NCBI GenBank assembly: GCA_028687585.1
Contig: JAQTZV010000007.1
Location: forward strand, 124,001-188,000
Length of the DNA: 64,000 nucleotides
Direction: 5' to 3'
Origin: Desulfuromonadaceae bacterium
GTDB lineage: Bacteria; Desulfobacterota; Desulfuromonadia; Geobacterales; Pseudopelobacteraceae
Shown: positions 17,428 through 26,158 of the stretch, one piece after another
How positions within the stretch are numbered: position 1 is the first letter of the stretch
How the letters are laid out: each line of letters opens with the position of its first letter
The notes under the pieces: generated by a model
Databases searched by the model: none
The model's input: the letters and a program-made list of their open reading frames with translations, nothing else
What the model was told of the DNA's origin: nothing
Translations under genes and position numbers: made by a program

Positions 17428-17443
17428 AGCAGTGAGCATGCCA
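17428..17443 (-). promoter_or_regulatory. Sigma-54 promoter of the Mo-hydroxylase operon
   Basis: On the minus strand TGGCATGCTCACTGCT matches TGGCAC-N5-TTGCW at 13 of the defining positions apart from T for C at -22 and C for T at -14; the GG and GC dinucleotides are 12 bases apart as required. It lies 40 bp upstream of the GTG of the first operon gene and faces away from the sigma-54 activator gene. Confidence 0.75.
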
Positions 17444-17594
17444 AACGTAATAACATTATTTTATTTTGTGGTTGTCGGAATCCGCTGCAGAGCTTTTTCG
17501 ATAACAATTAGATAGTTACAGTTTGGAATGCGTTGGCGCCGGAGAGTGTTTCATATGGAGAGGCGGAGAATGCGGCTAAGGTTATGGAGATAAG

Positions 17595-17644
17595 TGTGCC
17601 ATAATGAGACATTCGATAAATAATTGTGTGCTAAAATAAAACAT
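17595..17644 (+). promoter_or_regulatory. Two 18-bp direct repeats, candidate activator (UAS) sites
   Basis: TGTGCCATAATGAGACAT (17595-17612) and TGTGCTAAAATAAAACAT (17627-17644) agree at 14 of 18 positions and begin 32 bp apart, three helical turns. They lie just upstream of the + strand sigma-54 promoter and about 150 bp upstream of the divergent one, the usual place for enhancer-binding-protein sites serving both. Confidence 0.55.
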
Positions 17645-17659
17645 AGTAATGCATGTTTT

Positions 17660-17675
17660 TGGCACGAATGTAGCA
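17660..17675 (+). promoter_or_regulatory. Sigma-54 promoter of the activator gene
   Basis: TGGCACGAATGTAGCA matches TGGCAC-N5-TTGCA with one change (TAGCA). It is 65 bp upstream of the GTG start of the AcoR-like activator, so the activator is probably itself sigma-54 dependent and could be autoregulated. The remainder of 17388-17740 holds several CGATAAC/GTTATCG half-sites but no gene. Confidence 0.75.
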
Positions 17676-17740
17676 AATAAAATCTGCAGGAAGAGGGGTT
17701 GTTTTATACGCTGTGATCATTCATAACATGGTTTCATGGA

Positions 17741-19717
17741 GTGCCGATGAGAAAACCTGCCTTAGAAGAACTTGATCCAATCCGGAGTGCCAGGGAGGAG
17801 TACCTGTCACAAGGTATTATTCCAACCGGAGTTGTCAGCGATACCATCATCCGCTCATGGCGGCGTTCAGCAGAGCGGGGCATCGGTATGGAACGGGGCG
17901 AGAGCCGTTGTACTCCACGTTATGACCTGATGGAGCGCCGCGAAAAAAACAATACCCTGCTACAACGTTCGCAGCCAGTGATGGAAAACCTGTATCACGA
18001 GATCTGCGGCACCTCCAGCATGGTGCTGCTGGCCGACAGCGCCGGGGTCATACTTCATTCTATTGGCGATCCGAATTTTGTCGGGCAGGCGCAGAAAGTC
18101 TACCTGAAACCAGGAGGCATCTGGGCTGAAAGTGTTAATGGCACCAATGCCGTCGGCACGGCTCTGGAAGAACTGCTGCCGGTTCAGGTCCACTGCAGTG
18201 AACACTACATTGACAAGAACCGCTTTCTGAGCTGTTCAGCCACGCCTATCTTCGATCCTCGGGGGGCTGTTCTGGGCGCGCTGGACGTTTCCGGCGATTA
18301 CCGCAGTCACCAGCAGCATACATTGGCTTTGGTGAGGCTGTCGGCTCAGATTATTGAGAATCAGATGTTCGCCCCGCATTTTCCCAATGACATAGTGATC
18401 AGCTTTCATCTCAAACCCGAGTTCATCGGCACCCTCTACGAAGGCATAGCGGTATTTACTCCGCAGGGTAATTTCATTGCCGCCAACCGCTCTGCTCTGC
18501 TGCAGTTCGGATTGGACAGATTCAGAATGACCGGGCACAGTTTTGCATCGCTGTTCAGGCTCGGCCTGCCGAAACTGTTTGAACAGCTCCGTTTTCAGCA
18601 CCATCCGCTTCTGAAGCTGCAACTGCAATCCGGGGCAGAGGTCTACGGCCGGGTCTGGCCGGGAACCGCAATCTCGCCTGTTACCTTTCTCCCCATCATT
18701 ACACCGGCGTCAAAGGGGACAATTGCGCGGCCAAGCGCCGCAGCAGAGCCGGTCTTGCTGCATGAACTGGAGCTGGGTGACCGTAAGATGCAGACGCTGA
18801 TTGCAAAAGCTCTCAAAGTTGCCGGTCATGATATACCGATCATGATTGAAGGGGAGTCTGGCACCGGCAAGGAGTTGCTGGCCCGAGCGCTGCATTTTGC
18901 GGGACCACGCAAAAACGGCCCGTTCGTGCCGGTCAATTGCGCTTCGATACCGGAAGGACTGATCGAATCAGAACTCTTCGGCTACCAGGAAGGGGCCTTT
19001 ACCGGGGCGAAGCGCAAAGGGCATATCGGCAAAATCCGGGAGGCGGACAAGGGAACCCTGTTCCTTGACGAAATAGGAGAAATGCCGTTTCAACTGCAGG
19101 CGCGACTGCTGCGGGTTTTGCAGGATCACATGGTGTCACCGCTTGGAGGTACCGGCGGCTTCCAGGTTGAAATGTCGGTTGTCTGCGCAACGAACCGGCG
19201 TGTTCGGGATGCAGTTACCGCCGGAACTTTCCGCGAAGATCTCTATTACCGTCTCAACGGACTGCTGCTGACGCTGCCGAGTCTGAGGGAAAGAGAGGAC
19301 AGGGTACCGCTTTCCCGAAAAGTACTCGGAGATCTTGTTGGTGCAGATCGGGATGTCACCATCAGTCCGGAAGTCCTGGGAATTTTTGAAAGCCACCCCT
19401 GGCCCGGCAATATCCGCCAGATGCACAATGTTCTCAGAACTGCTGTGGCGCTGCTTGGAGAAGGAGATGAGATAACCGTTGATGAGCTTTCTGAGGATTT
19501 CATGGAGCAGGCCGGTTGCGGCATTCATGGCAGGAAAATGTGCGGAGAACCGCCATCAGTTTTGTGCGGCGATTCTTTGCTGTCAGACGCCGAGGCACGG
19601 CATATCTCATCGGCGCTCGACCGGAATGGCGGTAATATCGCTGCTACAGCACGGACATTAGGTGTCGGCAGAAGCACGCTGTATAGAAAGCTTCGAGGGC
19701 AGATGATGGACAGTTGA
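17741..19717 (+). CDS. AcoR-like sigma-54-dependent transcriptional activator
   Basis: This is a 658-aa enhancer-binding protein that begins at GTG 17741 (an ATG two codons on is also possible). The N-terminal half is a GAF-type sensor like AcoR (SWRRSAERGIGMERG, GTSSMVLLADSAGVILH, GGIWAESVNGTNAVGTALEE). The AAA+ domain has Walker A GESGTGKE at about residue 370, the sigma-54-contact GAFTGA at about 417 and Walker B FLDEIGEM. A Fis-type helix-turn-helix ends the protein (AATARTLGVGRSTLYRKLRG). There is no receiver domain, so it answers a ligand rather than a kinase. It is divergent from the Mo-hydroxylase operon and both have sigma-54 promoters, so it most likely activates that operon in response to an aldehyde, alcohol or related metabolite. 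Confidence 0.92.
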   Translation: MPMRKPALEELDPIRSAREEYLSQGIIPTGVVSDTIIRSWRRSAERGIGMERGESRCTPRYDLMERREKNNTLLQRSQPVMENLYHEICGTSSMVLLADSAGVILHSIGDPNFVGQAQKVYLKPGGIWAESVNGTNAVGTALEELLPVQVHCSEHYIDKNRFLSCSATPIFDPRGAVLGALDVSGDYRSHQQHTLALVRLSAQIIENQMFAPHFPNDIVISFHLKPEFIGTLYEGIAVFTPQGNFIAANRSALLQFGLDRFRMTGHSFASLFRLGLPKLFEQLRFQHHPLLKLQLQSGAEVYGRVWPGTAISPVTFLPIITPASKGTIARPSAAAEPVLLHELELGDRKMQTLIAKALKVAGHDIPIMIEGESGTGKELLARALHFAGPRKNGPFVPVNCASIPEGLIESELFGYQEGAFTGAKRKGHIGKIREADKGTLFLDEIGEMPFQLQARLLRVLQDHMVSPLGGTGGFQVEMSVVCATNRRVRDAVTAGTFREDLYYRLNGLLLTLPSLREREDRVPLSRKVLGDLVGADRDVTISPEVLGIFESHPWPGNIRQMHNVLRTAVALLGEGDEITVDELSEDFMEQAGCGIHGRKMCGEPPSVLCGDSLLSDAEARHISSALDRNGGNIAATARTLGVGRSTLYRKLRGQMMDS

Positions 19718-19726
19718 TCTCTAACA

Positions 19727-21148
19727 CTACCGTTTTAATGCTATGCTGAGGCTGGAGACACCGGAAGTGTCGGTATTTGACATAACAAGCATCTCTTTAA
19801 AATAGGACAGTTTCCCGAAAAAAGTTGGATCCGCGGCATTGCTGAGGCTTCCGTCCGCATTCACTGCCAGGTTGAAACCGGCTGGCAGCAAAACGTTGCC
19901 GTCGCTGTCAGCAAAGGATGAATAGCCCGCAGCACCGGAAGCATTGATTGTAATGGTTCCTGATGCCGTCAATGGCGTACTTGAACTCTTGAGAAGGTGG
20001 AAGCCGTAGGTGCCTTCCAGGTCAGCCGGGCTGAATGTATTGGGATCACTGGCGATGGTGTTTACCAGCTGATAAATCCGTAAAATGTATCGGGGGCGTG
20101 CTCCGCTGGTGTCCGTAGCGGTTCCGATTATTACCGATTTGTCGGCAGACATGACCCCGCTATCGATCACTACTGTCGGTTGTGGCAAAGCGCCGGCCAG
20201 ACTTTCCGTCACCATGCCGTCTTCAGATATGTTTATTATGCTGGCTTTATCAGCCGGTTTGACAGGATTTGACGGTGCAGTAAACGCGCTGTATTGAACC
20301 TTTTGGTCTCTGCCCATTTGGCCCGCTGCAAATTCCCACTCCTCGCCTGGTCCGCTTGAAATCTGATTGTAGACAAAGCGCCGCCCTCCGCCGCCACTGC
20401 TTCCGAAACCCTGAATATCACCGGCATTGGTGAATATAACGCCTGGAATCTGTTTCTGTAATATGACCAGTTTATGATTGGTGCCACCCGGAGCTGCATT
20501 GGCAACGATAAATTTCCTGTTTGTCGCCATAATTCCTTGAAGCCCCGAATTAGCATCGTGAATTTCGCCGGTAGTATTGAGGAACAATGACCGGAACAGA
20601 TCAGCCGGTGGCACGGTTTCACCGGCACTATTGCGGAACGAGCTGAACGTGACCGCTCCGGCGCTGTCAACGACACATTTCCCGCGCATCCATCCGGCGC
20701 CCGCACCAGAGACCAGAATATTAAAGTTCCAGGCGCCTTCCAGGTCTCCCTGAACAAAGGCGCCGGACAGTGCTGGTACTGCCGATACCTCGTTTGACTC
20801 GGCGCTTTCGCTGCCGGAATTAACCGCAGTGATAACAAAATAATAGGTGGTGTTGTTCGTCAGGCCGCTTTGTATATACGATGTACTGACGACCGTGGCG
20901 GCTTTGTTTCCGTTAGACTTTGAAACGCCCGGTGACGTTGCGTAGTAAATGGTATATGCCGAGGCATTTGCTGCTGCCGGCCAAGTGAGTGAAATCTGTC
21001 CGTTCTCAGCCGTTGCCGCAAGGCCGACAGGTTGCTCCGCTGCTCCGGGACTGTACCGCCACGGCGAATCGCCGCTGCAGGCAGCGAGCATCAGGCAGAG
21101 AAACATAGCAGGGAAAACCGTTACATACTGTCGCCACAAACATTTCAT
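19727..21148 (-). CDS. Fibronectin type III domain lipoprotein
   Basis: This is a 473-aa exported protein. The preferred start is ATG 21148, eight bases after GGAGAT; an ATG two codons upstream is too close to it. A signal peptide ends in a lipobox (LCLMLAACSGD). One fibronectin type III domain follows (PVGLAATAENGQISLTWPAA to NEVSAVPA), then two related copies of a beta-rich module beginning DLEGAWNFNILVSG and DLEGTYGFHLLKSS, each with a FSSFRNS/YSSFADS element. It is the last gene of the ECF/TonB block, 25 bp after the receptor. It may be a surface-exposed ligand or substrate-capture protein; no enzyme motif is visible. Confidence 0.8.
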   Translation of the reverse strand: MKCLWRQYVTVFPAMFLCLMLAACSGDSPWRYSPGAAEQPVGLAATAENGQISLTWPAAANASAYTIYYATSPGVSKSNGNKAATVVSTSYIQSGLTNNTTYYFVITAVNSGSESAESNEVSAVPALSGAFVQGDLEGAWNFNILVSGAGAGWMRGKCVVDSAGAVTFSSFRNSAGETVPPADLFRSLFLNTTGEIHDANSGLQGIMATNRKFIVANAAPGGTNHKLVILQKQIPGVIFTNAGDIQGFGSSGGGGRRFVYNQISSGPGEEWEFAAGQMGRDQKVQYSAFTAPSNPVKPADKASIINISEDGMVTESLAGALPQPTVVIDSGVMSADKSVIIGTATDTSGARPRYILRIYQLVNTIASDPNTFSPADLEGTYGFHLLKSSSTPLTASGTITINASGAAGYSSFADSDGNVLLPAGFNLAVNADGSLSNAADPTFFGKLSYFKEMLVMSNTDTSGVSSLSIALKR

Positions 21149-21173
21149 AGTCATATCTCCAGAAATTATCTCT

Positions 21174-23165
21174 CTACATCCGGAACTCGACGCCGCCGTA
21201 AAAAAAGCGTCCCGCCCGCGGAATCCCGTAGCTCGTCTCGTAGTTTTCATCAAGGAGGTTGTCAACTCCGAGATAGAGGGTAACCGTGTTGTTCACTAAT
21301 TTCTGACTCAGTTTTATATTGAGCAGTGTGTAGTCGTTCAATTTAGCCTTCTGCATGGGAGTGACGTTGTTTTTTGTATAAAAATACTGGTTTCCAACAT
21401 ACCGGAGTGAAACATATGACGAAAATCCGGAATCGAAGTCGTACTTTCCCTCCAGCGCAGCTTTGTCGCCGGGGGTATATTGCTGTTCGTCTCTTCCCAC
21501 CCGCGACCTGTCTTCGGAGTAGAGATGGGCATACGAGGCGCGCAGCAGGAGATTCTTTAAGCAGCGCGTATCAGTGGACAGCTCAACCCCGGCGAAGCGA
21601 ACCTCCGCCAGATTGGTGTTTCTGCTGGTAGACTGATCATTCTGGATAAGATTCTCTGCAATCGTATAAAATCCGGTAAGGCTGACACTGCTGTTTCGGG
21701 GCAGTTTCTGCTCCATTCCGATCTCGTAGGTGAAGGAACGTTCTGGCGACAGGCGCGGATTACCCTTGGAGAGATCGTACAGATCACCAAGCGATGGAAA
21801 ACGGACGCCCCGTTTGAAAGATGCTTTCAAGCGGGTCTCTACTGCAAGGTCATAAGCGACTCCGGCCAAAAGGCTATAGTCATCCGCTCTCTGGTCGTCG
21901 CGACTCTGCAGGTAATGACCATAGCCCGCAACAAGTGCCAACCCCGGCAGCGGCGACAGTTCGTATTCAACGGCACCTGAGTAAATTCCGAGAGACTTGT
22001 CCGCTTCAAGCGGAGAGAATCTGTTTGCCGCCGAAGTTATAACTCCGCTGTTCTCCCAATGGTCCTCTTCGGCAGCCAGGGAGAAACTGAGTACGCCGGA
22101 GCTGCCCATTTCGTACCGTGGCTGAAGGGCTATCCCTTTGACCGAGGTTATGACCCGTTCCTGAAATGATCCGGCGACAAGGTTGAAGGAGTTGAGTCTG
22201 CTGTTGTCATACTGGTTTACCTGCTCTTCCGACCGGTTGAAAAAAGCCCTTCCTCTGAGAGTCAACTGGCCGGTCACGGCGTAATCTGCTGCTATCTGCG
22301 CCGAGCCACCAGAATAATCGTCAACCCTGGTATACTTTGGCGGATTGGCAAAGGGATCGAACGGATCGTTAATCGCGCTGGAGGGTTTACCGAAAGAGCC
22401 CTGGCTGTAACTGAGGGTGACTCCAAGGGACAGATCCTTGTTTGGAGTGAAACCGATACTGCTGAACACCGTGTTCTTTTCGCTGTCGCTGTTTGTCCGG
22501 TAACCGGCACCCTGTTCAGACGTTGCTTTGAAACCGTTGGAAAGCGGATAGCCATCAACTTTCGATGCGCTGCCGCTCAGGAAATAGTTAAATTTGTCCG
22601 TAGCGCCGGAAAGAGTTCCCCGGCCATGGTACGGTGCGTGATCACCCGTTTCCCCGGCTATCATACCCTGCATGCCGGCCACTCCCTTTTTCGTAATGAT
22701 ATTAATGACACCGCCGAGCCCCCCCTGCCCGTAAAGCACTGAACTGGCGCCTGAGGTAAGCTTGATCTCCGCAATGTTTTCCGTAGGGATAATCGTCGGA
22801 TCAAATTGCTGGTCCAAGGCCGAATTCATCGGAATACCATCCAAAAGGAGGAGTACATGCCGGGTGCGAAACCCGCGGATGTCGATGCGCGGTATCCCTT
22901 CGCCGCCTGTCCTGATATTGACGCCGGGCAGCAGCATAATGGCCTGGTCAAGAGTCCTGGCTCCGCTGCTTCGGATATCCTCAGCGGTGACGGTGTGAAC
23001 CGTTTCAGTGACCTCAACCCCGTCGCCCTGACCGGAGACGACCACCTCACCGAGGGTGTATACGCCCGCTCTGTCCGATGGTTCTGCCCCATAAACATGT
23101 TGTTGGAGCAGGCAGAGGCAGCAGATGCCGGAAAATAGGACGTTTTGCAGTGCTTTTTGCTTCAT
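21174..23165 (-). CDS. TonB-dependent outer-membrane receptor
   Basis: This is a 663-aa BtuB/FepA-type receptor. It has a signal peptide (MKQKALQNVLFSGICCLCLL..YGA), a TonB-box-like YTLGEVVVSG, a plug domain with RTLDQAIMLLPGVNIRTGGE, IDIRGFRTRHVLLLLDGIPM and VLYGQGGLGGVINIITKKG, and a 22-strand barrel with the C-terminal pattern LYLGVDNLLDENYETSYG. The chain ends FRM rather than the common aromatic residue. ATG 23165 with GGGTG upstream is used. With TonB and an ECF transporter in the same block it should bring a scarce solute across the outer membrane; the ligand is not shown by the sequence, but the upstream Moco-type riboswitch points to Mo, W or a pterin. Confidence 0.92.
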   Translation of the reverse strand: MKQKALQNVLFSGICCLCLLQQHVYGAEPSDRAGVYTLGEVVVSGQGDGVEVTETVHTVTAEDIRSSGARTLDQAIMLLPGVNIRTGGEGIPRIDIRGFRTRHVLLLLDGIPMNSALDQQFDPTIIPTENIAEIKLTSGASSVLYGQGGLGGVINIITKKGVAGMQGMIAGETGDHAPYHGRGTLSGATDKFNYFLSGSASKVDGYPLSNGFKATSEQGAGYRTNSDSEKNTVFSSIGFTPNKDLSLGVTLSYSQGSFGKPSSAINDPFDPFANPPKYTRVDDYSGGSAQIAADYAVTGQLTLRGRAFFNRSEEQVNQYDNSRLNSFNLVAGSFQERVITSVKGIALQPRYEMGSSGVLSFSLAAEEDHWENSGVITSAANRFSPLEADKSLGIYSGAVEYELSPLPGLALVAGYGHYLQSRDDQRADDYSLLAGVAYDLAVETRLKASFKRGVRFPSLGDLYDLSKGNPRLSPERSFTYEIGMEQKLPRNSSVSLTGFYTIAENLIQNDQSTSRNTNLAEVRFAGVELSTDTRCLKNLLLRASYAHLYSEDRSRVGRDEQQYTPGDKAALEGKYDFDSGFSSYVSLRYVGNQYFYTKNNVTPMQKAKLNDYTLLNIKLSQKLVNNTVTLYLGVDNLLDENYETSYGIPRAGRFFYGGVEFRM

Positions 23166-23193
23166 GAGTTGCACCCGGATTTATAAAAGTAAT

Positions 23194-23215
23194 CCCCCCG
23201 GTTTGAGCCGGGGGG
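23194..23215 (-). promoter_or_regulatory. Strong intergenic hairpin before the TonB receptor
   Basis: An 8-bp perfect stem (CCCCCCGG / CCGGGGGG) with a 6-nt loop stands between the small FnIII lipoprotein stop and the receptor start. The minus strand has TTACTTTTAT after it, not a clear T-run, so it may set mRNA stability or partial termination to lower receptor output relative to upstream genes. Confidence 0.5.
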
Positions 23216-23230
23216 AGATCTCAACATCTA

Positions 23231-23929
23231 TCAGAGAACAGTAACAGCCTGGGCATTTGTCTGTGTTCCGCTTTCTCCTGCGGCATTCTCTGCGGTTATC
23301 AGGACATAGTAGGTTGCACCACTGGAAAGGCCGGTCACGGTAACAGATGCCGTGGCGCTGGTCGAAGGGGCCGAGGCAAGAACTTCAGCTTTCGTCGGGA
23401 CAGAACTTGCCTGCAGGTGGTAAATATTGTATGAGGTGGCGCCCGGTACCGCATTCCAGGTAACGGTTATTTGGCCTGAAACAGAGTTGTCTATCACACG
23501 TCCGTTCGGACTTGCCGGTGGCTGAGGAGCGGCTGCGGGTGTAGCCGTTTTTTCGCTCGATACGCTGCTTTCACCGCCTGCATTTACTGCGGTGACGACA
23601 AAAAAGTATGGGGTGCCGTTCGTCAGTCCAGGTACCACCTTCGGACTTGTTGCCCCGGTGACTTTAGTCACGGCGCTTGTGGTGACTCCTGCTGCTGTTC
23701 CGTAATAGATATTGTAGGAAGTGGCGCCGGTCACCGCACTCCAGGAAACCGTCACCTGGCTGTCTCCTCCGGAAGCAGCGATTCCGGCCGGTTTTGCAGG
23801 AATTGCCGGAGTCGGTGACGGCAGCGGCGTTGAGTCGCTGCCCCCTCCTCCGCACCCCGAACATGCCAGTGTCAGTACCGCCATACTCACGACCATCAGC
23901 CACCCAATCAATTGTTTGTTCCGTTTCAT
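23231..23929 (-). CDS. Small lipoprotein with two fibronectin type III domains
   Basis: This is a 232-aa exported protein with a signal peptide and lipobox-like end (SMAVLTLACSGCGGGG), a Pro-rich linker, and two FnIII repeats. The first runs PAGIAASGGDSQVTVSWSAV to SSEKTATPA and the second SVSGQITVTWNAVPGATSYN to the end. Both carry the GATSYNIY signature strand. The domains resemble the one in the 473-aa lipoprotein at the end of the block, pointing to duplication. It lies between tonB and the receptor gene. A cell-surface binding or scaffold role is likely; there is no catalytic motif. Confidence 0.78.
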   Translation of the reverse strand: MKRNKQLIGWLMVVSMAVLTLACSGCGGGGSDSTPLPSPTPAIPAKPAGIAASGGDSQVTVSWSAVTGATSYNIYYGTAAGVTTSAVTKVTGATSPKVVPGLTNGTPYFFVVTAVNAGGESSVSSEKTATPAAAPQPPASPNGRVIDNSVSGQITVTWNAVPGATSYNIYHLQASSVPTKAEVLASAPSTSATASVTVTGLSSGATYYVLITAENAAGESGTQTNAQAVTVL

Positions 23930-23971
23930 GCTGCTCTCCTTTTCAGTTTTAATATTCGGACCAAGCCGAGA

Positions 23972-24748
23972 TCAATCTCTTGCGAGAGTGAATGTCATGG
24001 TAATAGTAAATGTTTCTTCAGCTCCCCCGAACGCGTCCGGCAGTGGCGGAAACGTGCCCACGGAGGCGATGGCGCGGGTCGCCGCCTCATCAAGAAACGC
24101 GTGGCCGCATGACGAGATTGTCTCGACATGTCTGAGCGAGCCGGTGCGGTCAATAATAAAGCGGCGCTGGCAACTCCCCTCCCGGCGGGATTTCCGCGCC
24201 GCCAGCGGATATTCCTTGTGAGCCTCGATAAGCCGTTTCAGGAGAGCCTGGTAGGCGGCGCGGCGTGACAAAGACGTTGACTCTGCTGAAGAAGCGGCAC
24301 TGCTGCCGGAAGGTACTCCTACAGCAGAAGCTGTTTTTTTGCCGGAGGATGTTTCAGAATCTGTCCCGATTCGCGATACTCCGGCGCCACCGCCGCTTCT
24401 CAGCCCGGAAGTTACCGAAGATCCCGTAGAGACAGACTTTGGTGCGTTGGTCACTACTGGAGCAATTGGCGCTACCGGGCTCACTGCCGAAGGAACCTGT
24501 GCCGGTAACGGCGCCGGTACGGTCTTCGCACCATGCGTCAATGTCTGCAGTAACTCTTGCTGCAGTTCCCCCTGCGGAGGAGCCGTTACCTGGTACTTCC
24601 CGGTTTTTTTCTGTTCAGTAACATACTCGACAGTCATGGCTGATACCGCATGGTCTGGATGGTACTCCCGCTTTACGAAAACAGTGACAGCTTCTATGAC
24701 AGCCAGATGAAGCAGCAGAGATACGAGAATAACGGAAGCAAATCGCAT
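23972..24748 (-). CDS. tonB: TonB-family energy-transducing protein
   Basis: This is a 258-aa protein with one N-terminal membrane helix (FASVILVSLLLHLAVIEAVT), a Ser/Gly/Ala/Pro-rich periplasmic linker and a C-terminal TonB domain (YQALLKRLIEAHKEYPLAAR, then GSCQRRFIIDRTGSLRHVET). ATG 24748 has GGAGC eight bases upstream and is preferred over the GTG at 24772 that overlaps the S-component gene. It would couple the inner-membrane proton motive force to the receptor two genes downstream. No exbB/exbD is present in the window, so those must be supplied from elsewhere. Confidence 0.85.
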   Translation of the reverse strand: MRFASVILVSLLLHLAVIEAVTVFVKREYHPDHAVSAMTVEYVTEQKKTGKYQVTAPPQGELQQELLQTLTHGAKTVPAPLPAQVPSAVSPVAPIAPVVTNAPKSVSTGSSVTSGLRSGGGAGVSRIGTDSETSSGKKTASAVGVPSGSSAASSAESTSLSRRAAYQALLKRLIEAHKEYPLAARKSRREGSCQRRFIIDRTGSLRHVETISSCGHAFLDEAATRAIASVGTFPPLPDAFGGAEETFTITMTFTLARD

Positions 24749-24768
24749 TATTTCAGCTCCGCCGGTGT

Positions 24769-25350
24769 TCACCGCGTATCATCCGCCCCTTGGTCGATGA
24801 GGCCGTTGCGCCGCAGTCTGCGGACGATTGACGGCACTGCAAGGGCACTGAGTCCGGCGTAAAAGGCAAATAAGGATGCGGTTATGATCGTTTTCTGCAG
24901 GATGATCTCCCCCTCCATGCCGCTCAGCCATTCAATCCAGGTGTCAGACAGCGCACGTACGGCGGCGGACACGGCGCCGACCAGTACACAGGCAACCATG
25001 CTGTTCACAAAATTGGGAAAGAAATAACCGGCAACATCTACAAGCAGCGCCGGGAGGAGAAACTTGACGAATACCACCGGTCCCTTGGTCCCCATGCCGA
25101 GAAGAAAGCTCGCCAGGCTGACGATCAGCCCTACGAGGGTGGCTGAACCGATCTTCGGCACGCATCCCCGCGCCAGAAGAAAAAAGAACATGGTGAAGAA
25201 CATGACGTGACCGGGAAGATGGAGATGGAGGCGGAGTCCGGCCCGCGCCAGGATAATAAACGTGGCACAGAAACCGAGGAAGATTCCCTCCCGTAAGGTG
25301 AAACGGCGCCAGAGAAACTTCCGTTCGTTCATATCGTTCATATCGTTCAT
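24769..25350 (-). CDS. ECF transporter substrate-binding (S) component, substrate unknown
   Basis: This is a 193-aa integral membrane protein with about six hydrophobic segments and no similarity that I can tie to a known vitamin S component. After a repeated start (MNDMNDMNE) it has a His-rich turn, LRLHLHLPGH, at the end of the first helix, then FFLLARG and GSATLVGLIVSLASFLLGMG. Size and position directly after the T component make an S component the best reading. The His cluster could contact an anion or metal complex (inference). Three in-frame ATGs in a 9-bp repeat leave the exact start open. Confidence 0.72.
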   Translation of the reverse strand: MNDMNDMNERKFLWRRFTLREGIFLGFCATFIILARAGLRLHLHLPGHVMFFTMFFFLLARGCVPKIGSATLVGLIVSLASFLLGMGTKGPVVFVKFLLPALLVDVAGYFFPNFVNSMVACVLVGAVSAAVRALSDTWIEWLSGMEGEIILQKTIITASLFAFYAGLSALAVPSIVRRLRRNGLIDQGADDTR

Positions 25351-25351
25351 A

Positions 25352-26158
25352 TCAGTCCCTTATGTTTATTCGGTTCATGTCGCCACATGGCTGCAACAGT
25401 GACGGGGTAATTGAACACTGTTTCCCGGATTCCGGGGACAATGGTTCGGTATGGAGGGCTGCATCAAAATAAGTACGCTGTTCACGTGTGCCGAATTCGC
25501 GAGCCTCAGCCGACAAGGAGACATCTTCGGCGGTTTTGAGAGCGCGAACCATGAGCGGCAGCAGCAGGCAGTGGAACAGATCTCCCCAGTTACGCGGGTC
25601 AAGCAGTTGTCGGGGGAGAAGGCGCGCCCCGCGCAACCGTTGCGCCGTCATGATTTCATCCAGCTCACGGAAAAAAAACGGCATGAACCTTATACTTACA
25701 AAGACCAGGAAGGAGATACGATACGGAACGACGCGACGAAGCCCCCGCATCATATCGCCGGTTTTTGTGGTGCGCAGGAGTACCGCCCCCGGTATGTAAA
25801 ACAGGATGACCTGCACGGATGTCCGGATTCCGGGCCAGAGCCCTTTGGACTGGCCGATTTTCAGACAGTAGAGGCCGATGATGATCACGGCCTGGAATAC
25901 GAAAAACCTGGTATCACGCCACAGATCGAAAGGTGTCAACCGGGCCGAAAAGTAGTAGAGGAGAGTCACGGCGACAAGTGCCAGCAGTTCCAAGGGGGTC
26001 CGCACCCCGATGGCGAGCGCACTCAGCAGAGTGCAGATGGCGATCTTCCACCCGGCGCCAAGGCGATGCACCGGCGAGTCGTGAGTCATGTACCGGCAGA
26101 CAGAGCTGCCTGATCGGAGCAATCTGTACCCCGGTTTTTTACCGCCCGGTTTCGTCAA
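25352..26158 (-). CDS. ecfT: ECF transporter transmembrane (T) component (EcfT/CbiQ-like)
   Basis: This is a 268-aa membrane protein with the EcfT pattern: SPVHRLGAGWKIAICTLLSA at the first helix, several further helices, and the two Ala-Arg-Gly-type coupling motifs that touch the ATPases (TAQRLRGARLL and SLSAEAREFG). The TTG at 26158 has GGGGGG upstream and overlaps the ATPase gene by 20 bp; an ATG at 26089 (MTHDSPVHRLG) is nearer the usual family start but has no clear ribosome site. It joins the S component to the fused ATPase. Confidence 0.88.
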   Translation of the reverse strand: MTKPGGKKPGYRLLRSGSSVCRYMTHDSPVHRLGAGWKIAICTLLSALAIGVRTPLELLALVAVTLLYYFSARLTPFDLWRDTRFFVFQAVIIIGLYCLKIGQSKGLWPGIRTSVQVILFYIPGAVLLRTTKTGDMMRGLRRVVPYRISFLVFVSIRFMPFFFRELDEIMTAQRLRGARLLPRQLLDPRNWGDLFHCLLLPLMVRALKTAEDVSLSAEAREFGTREQRTYFDAALHTEPLSPESGKQCSITPSLLQPCGDMNRINIRD

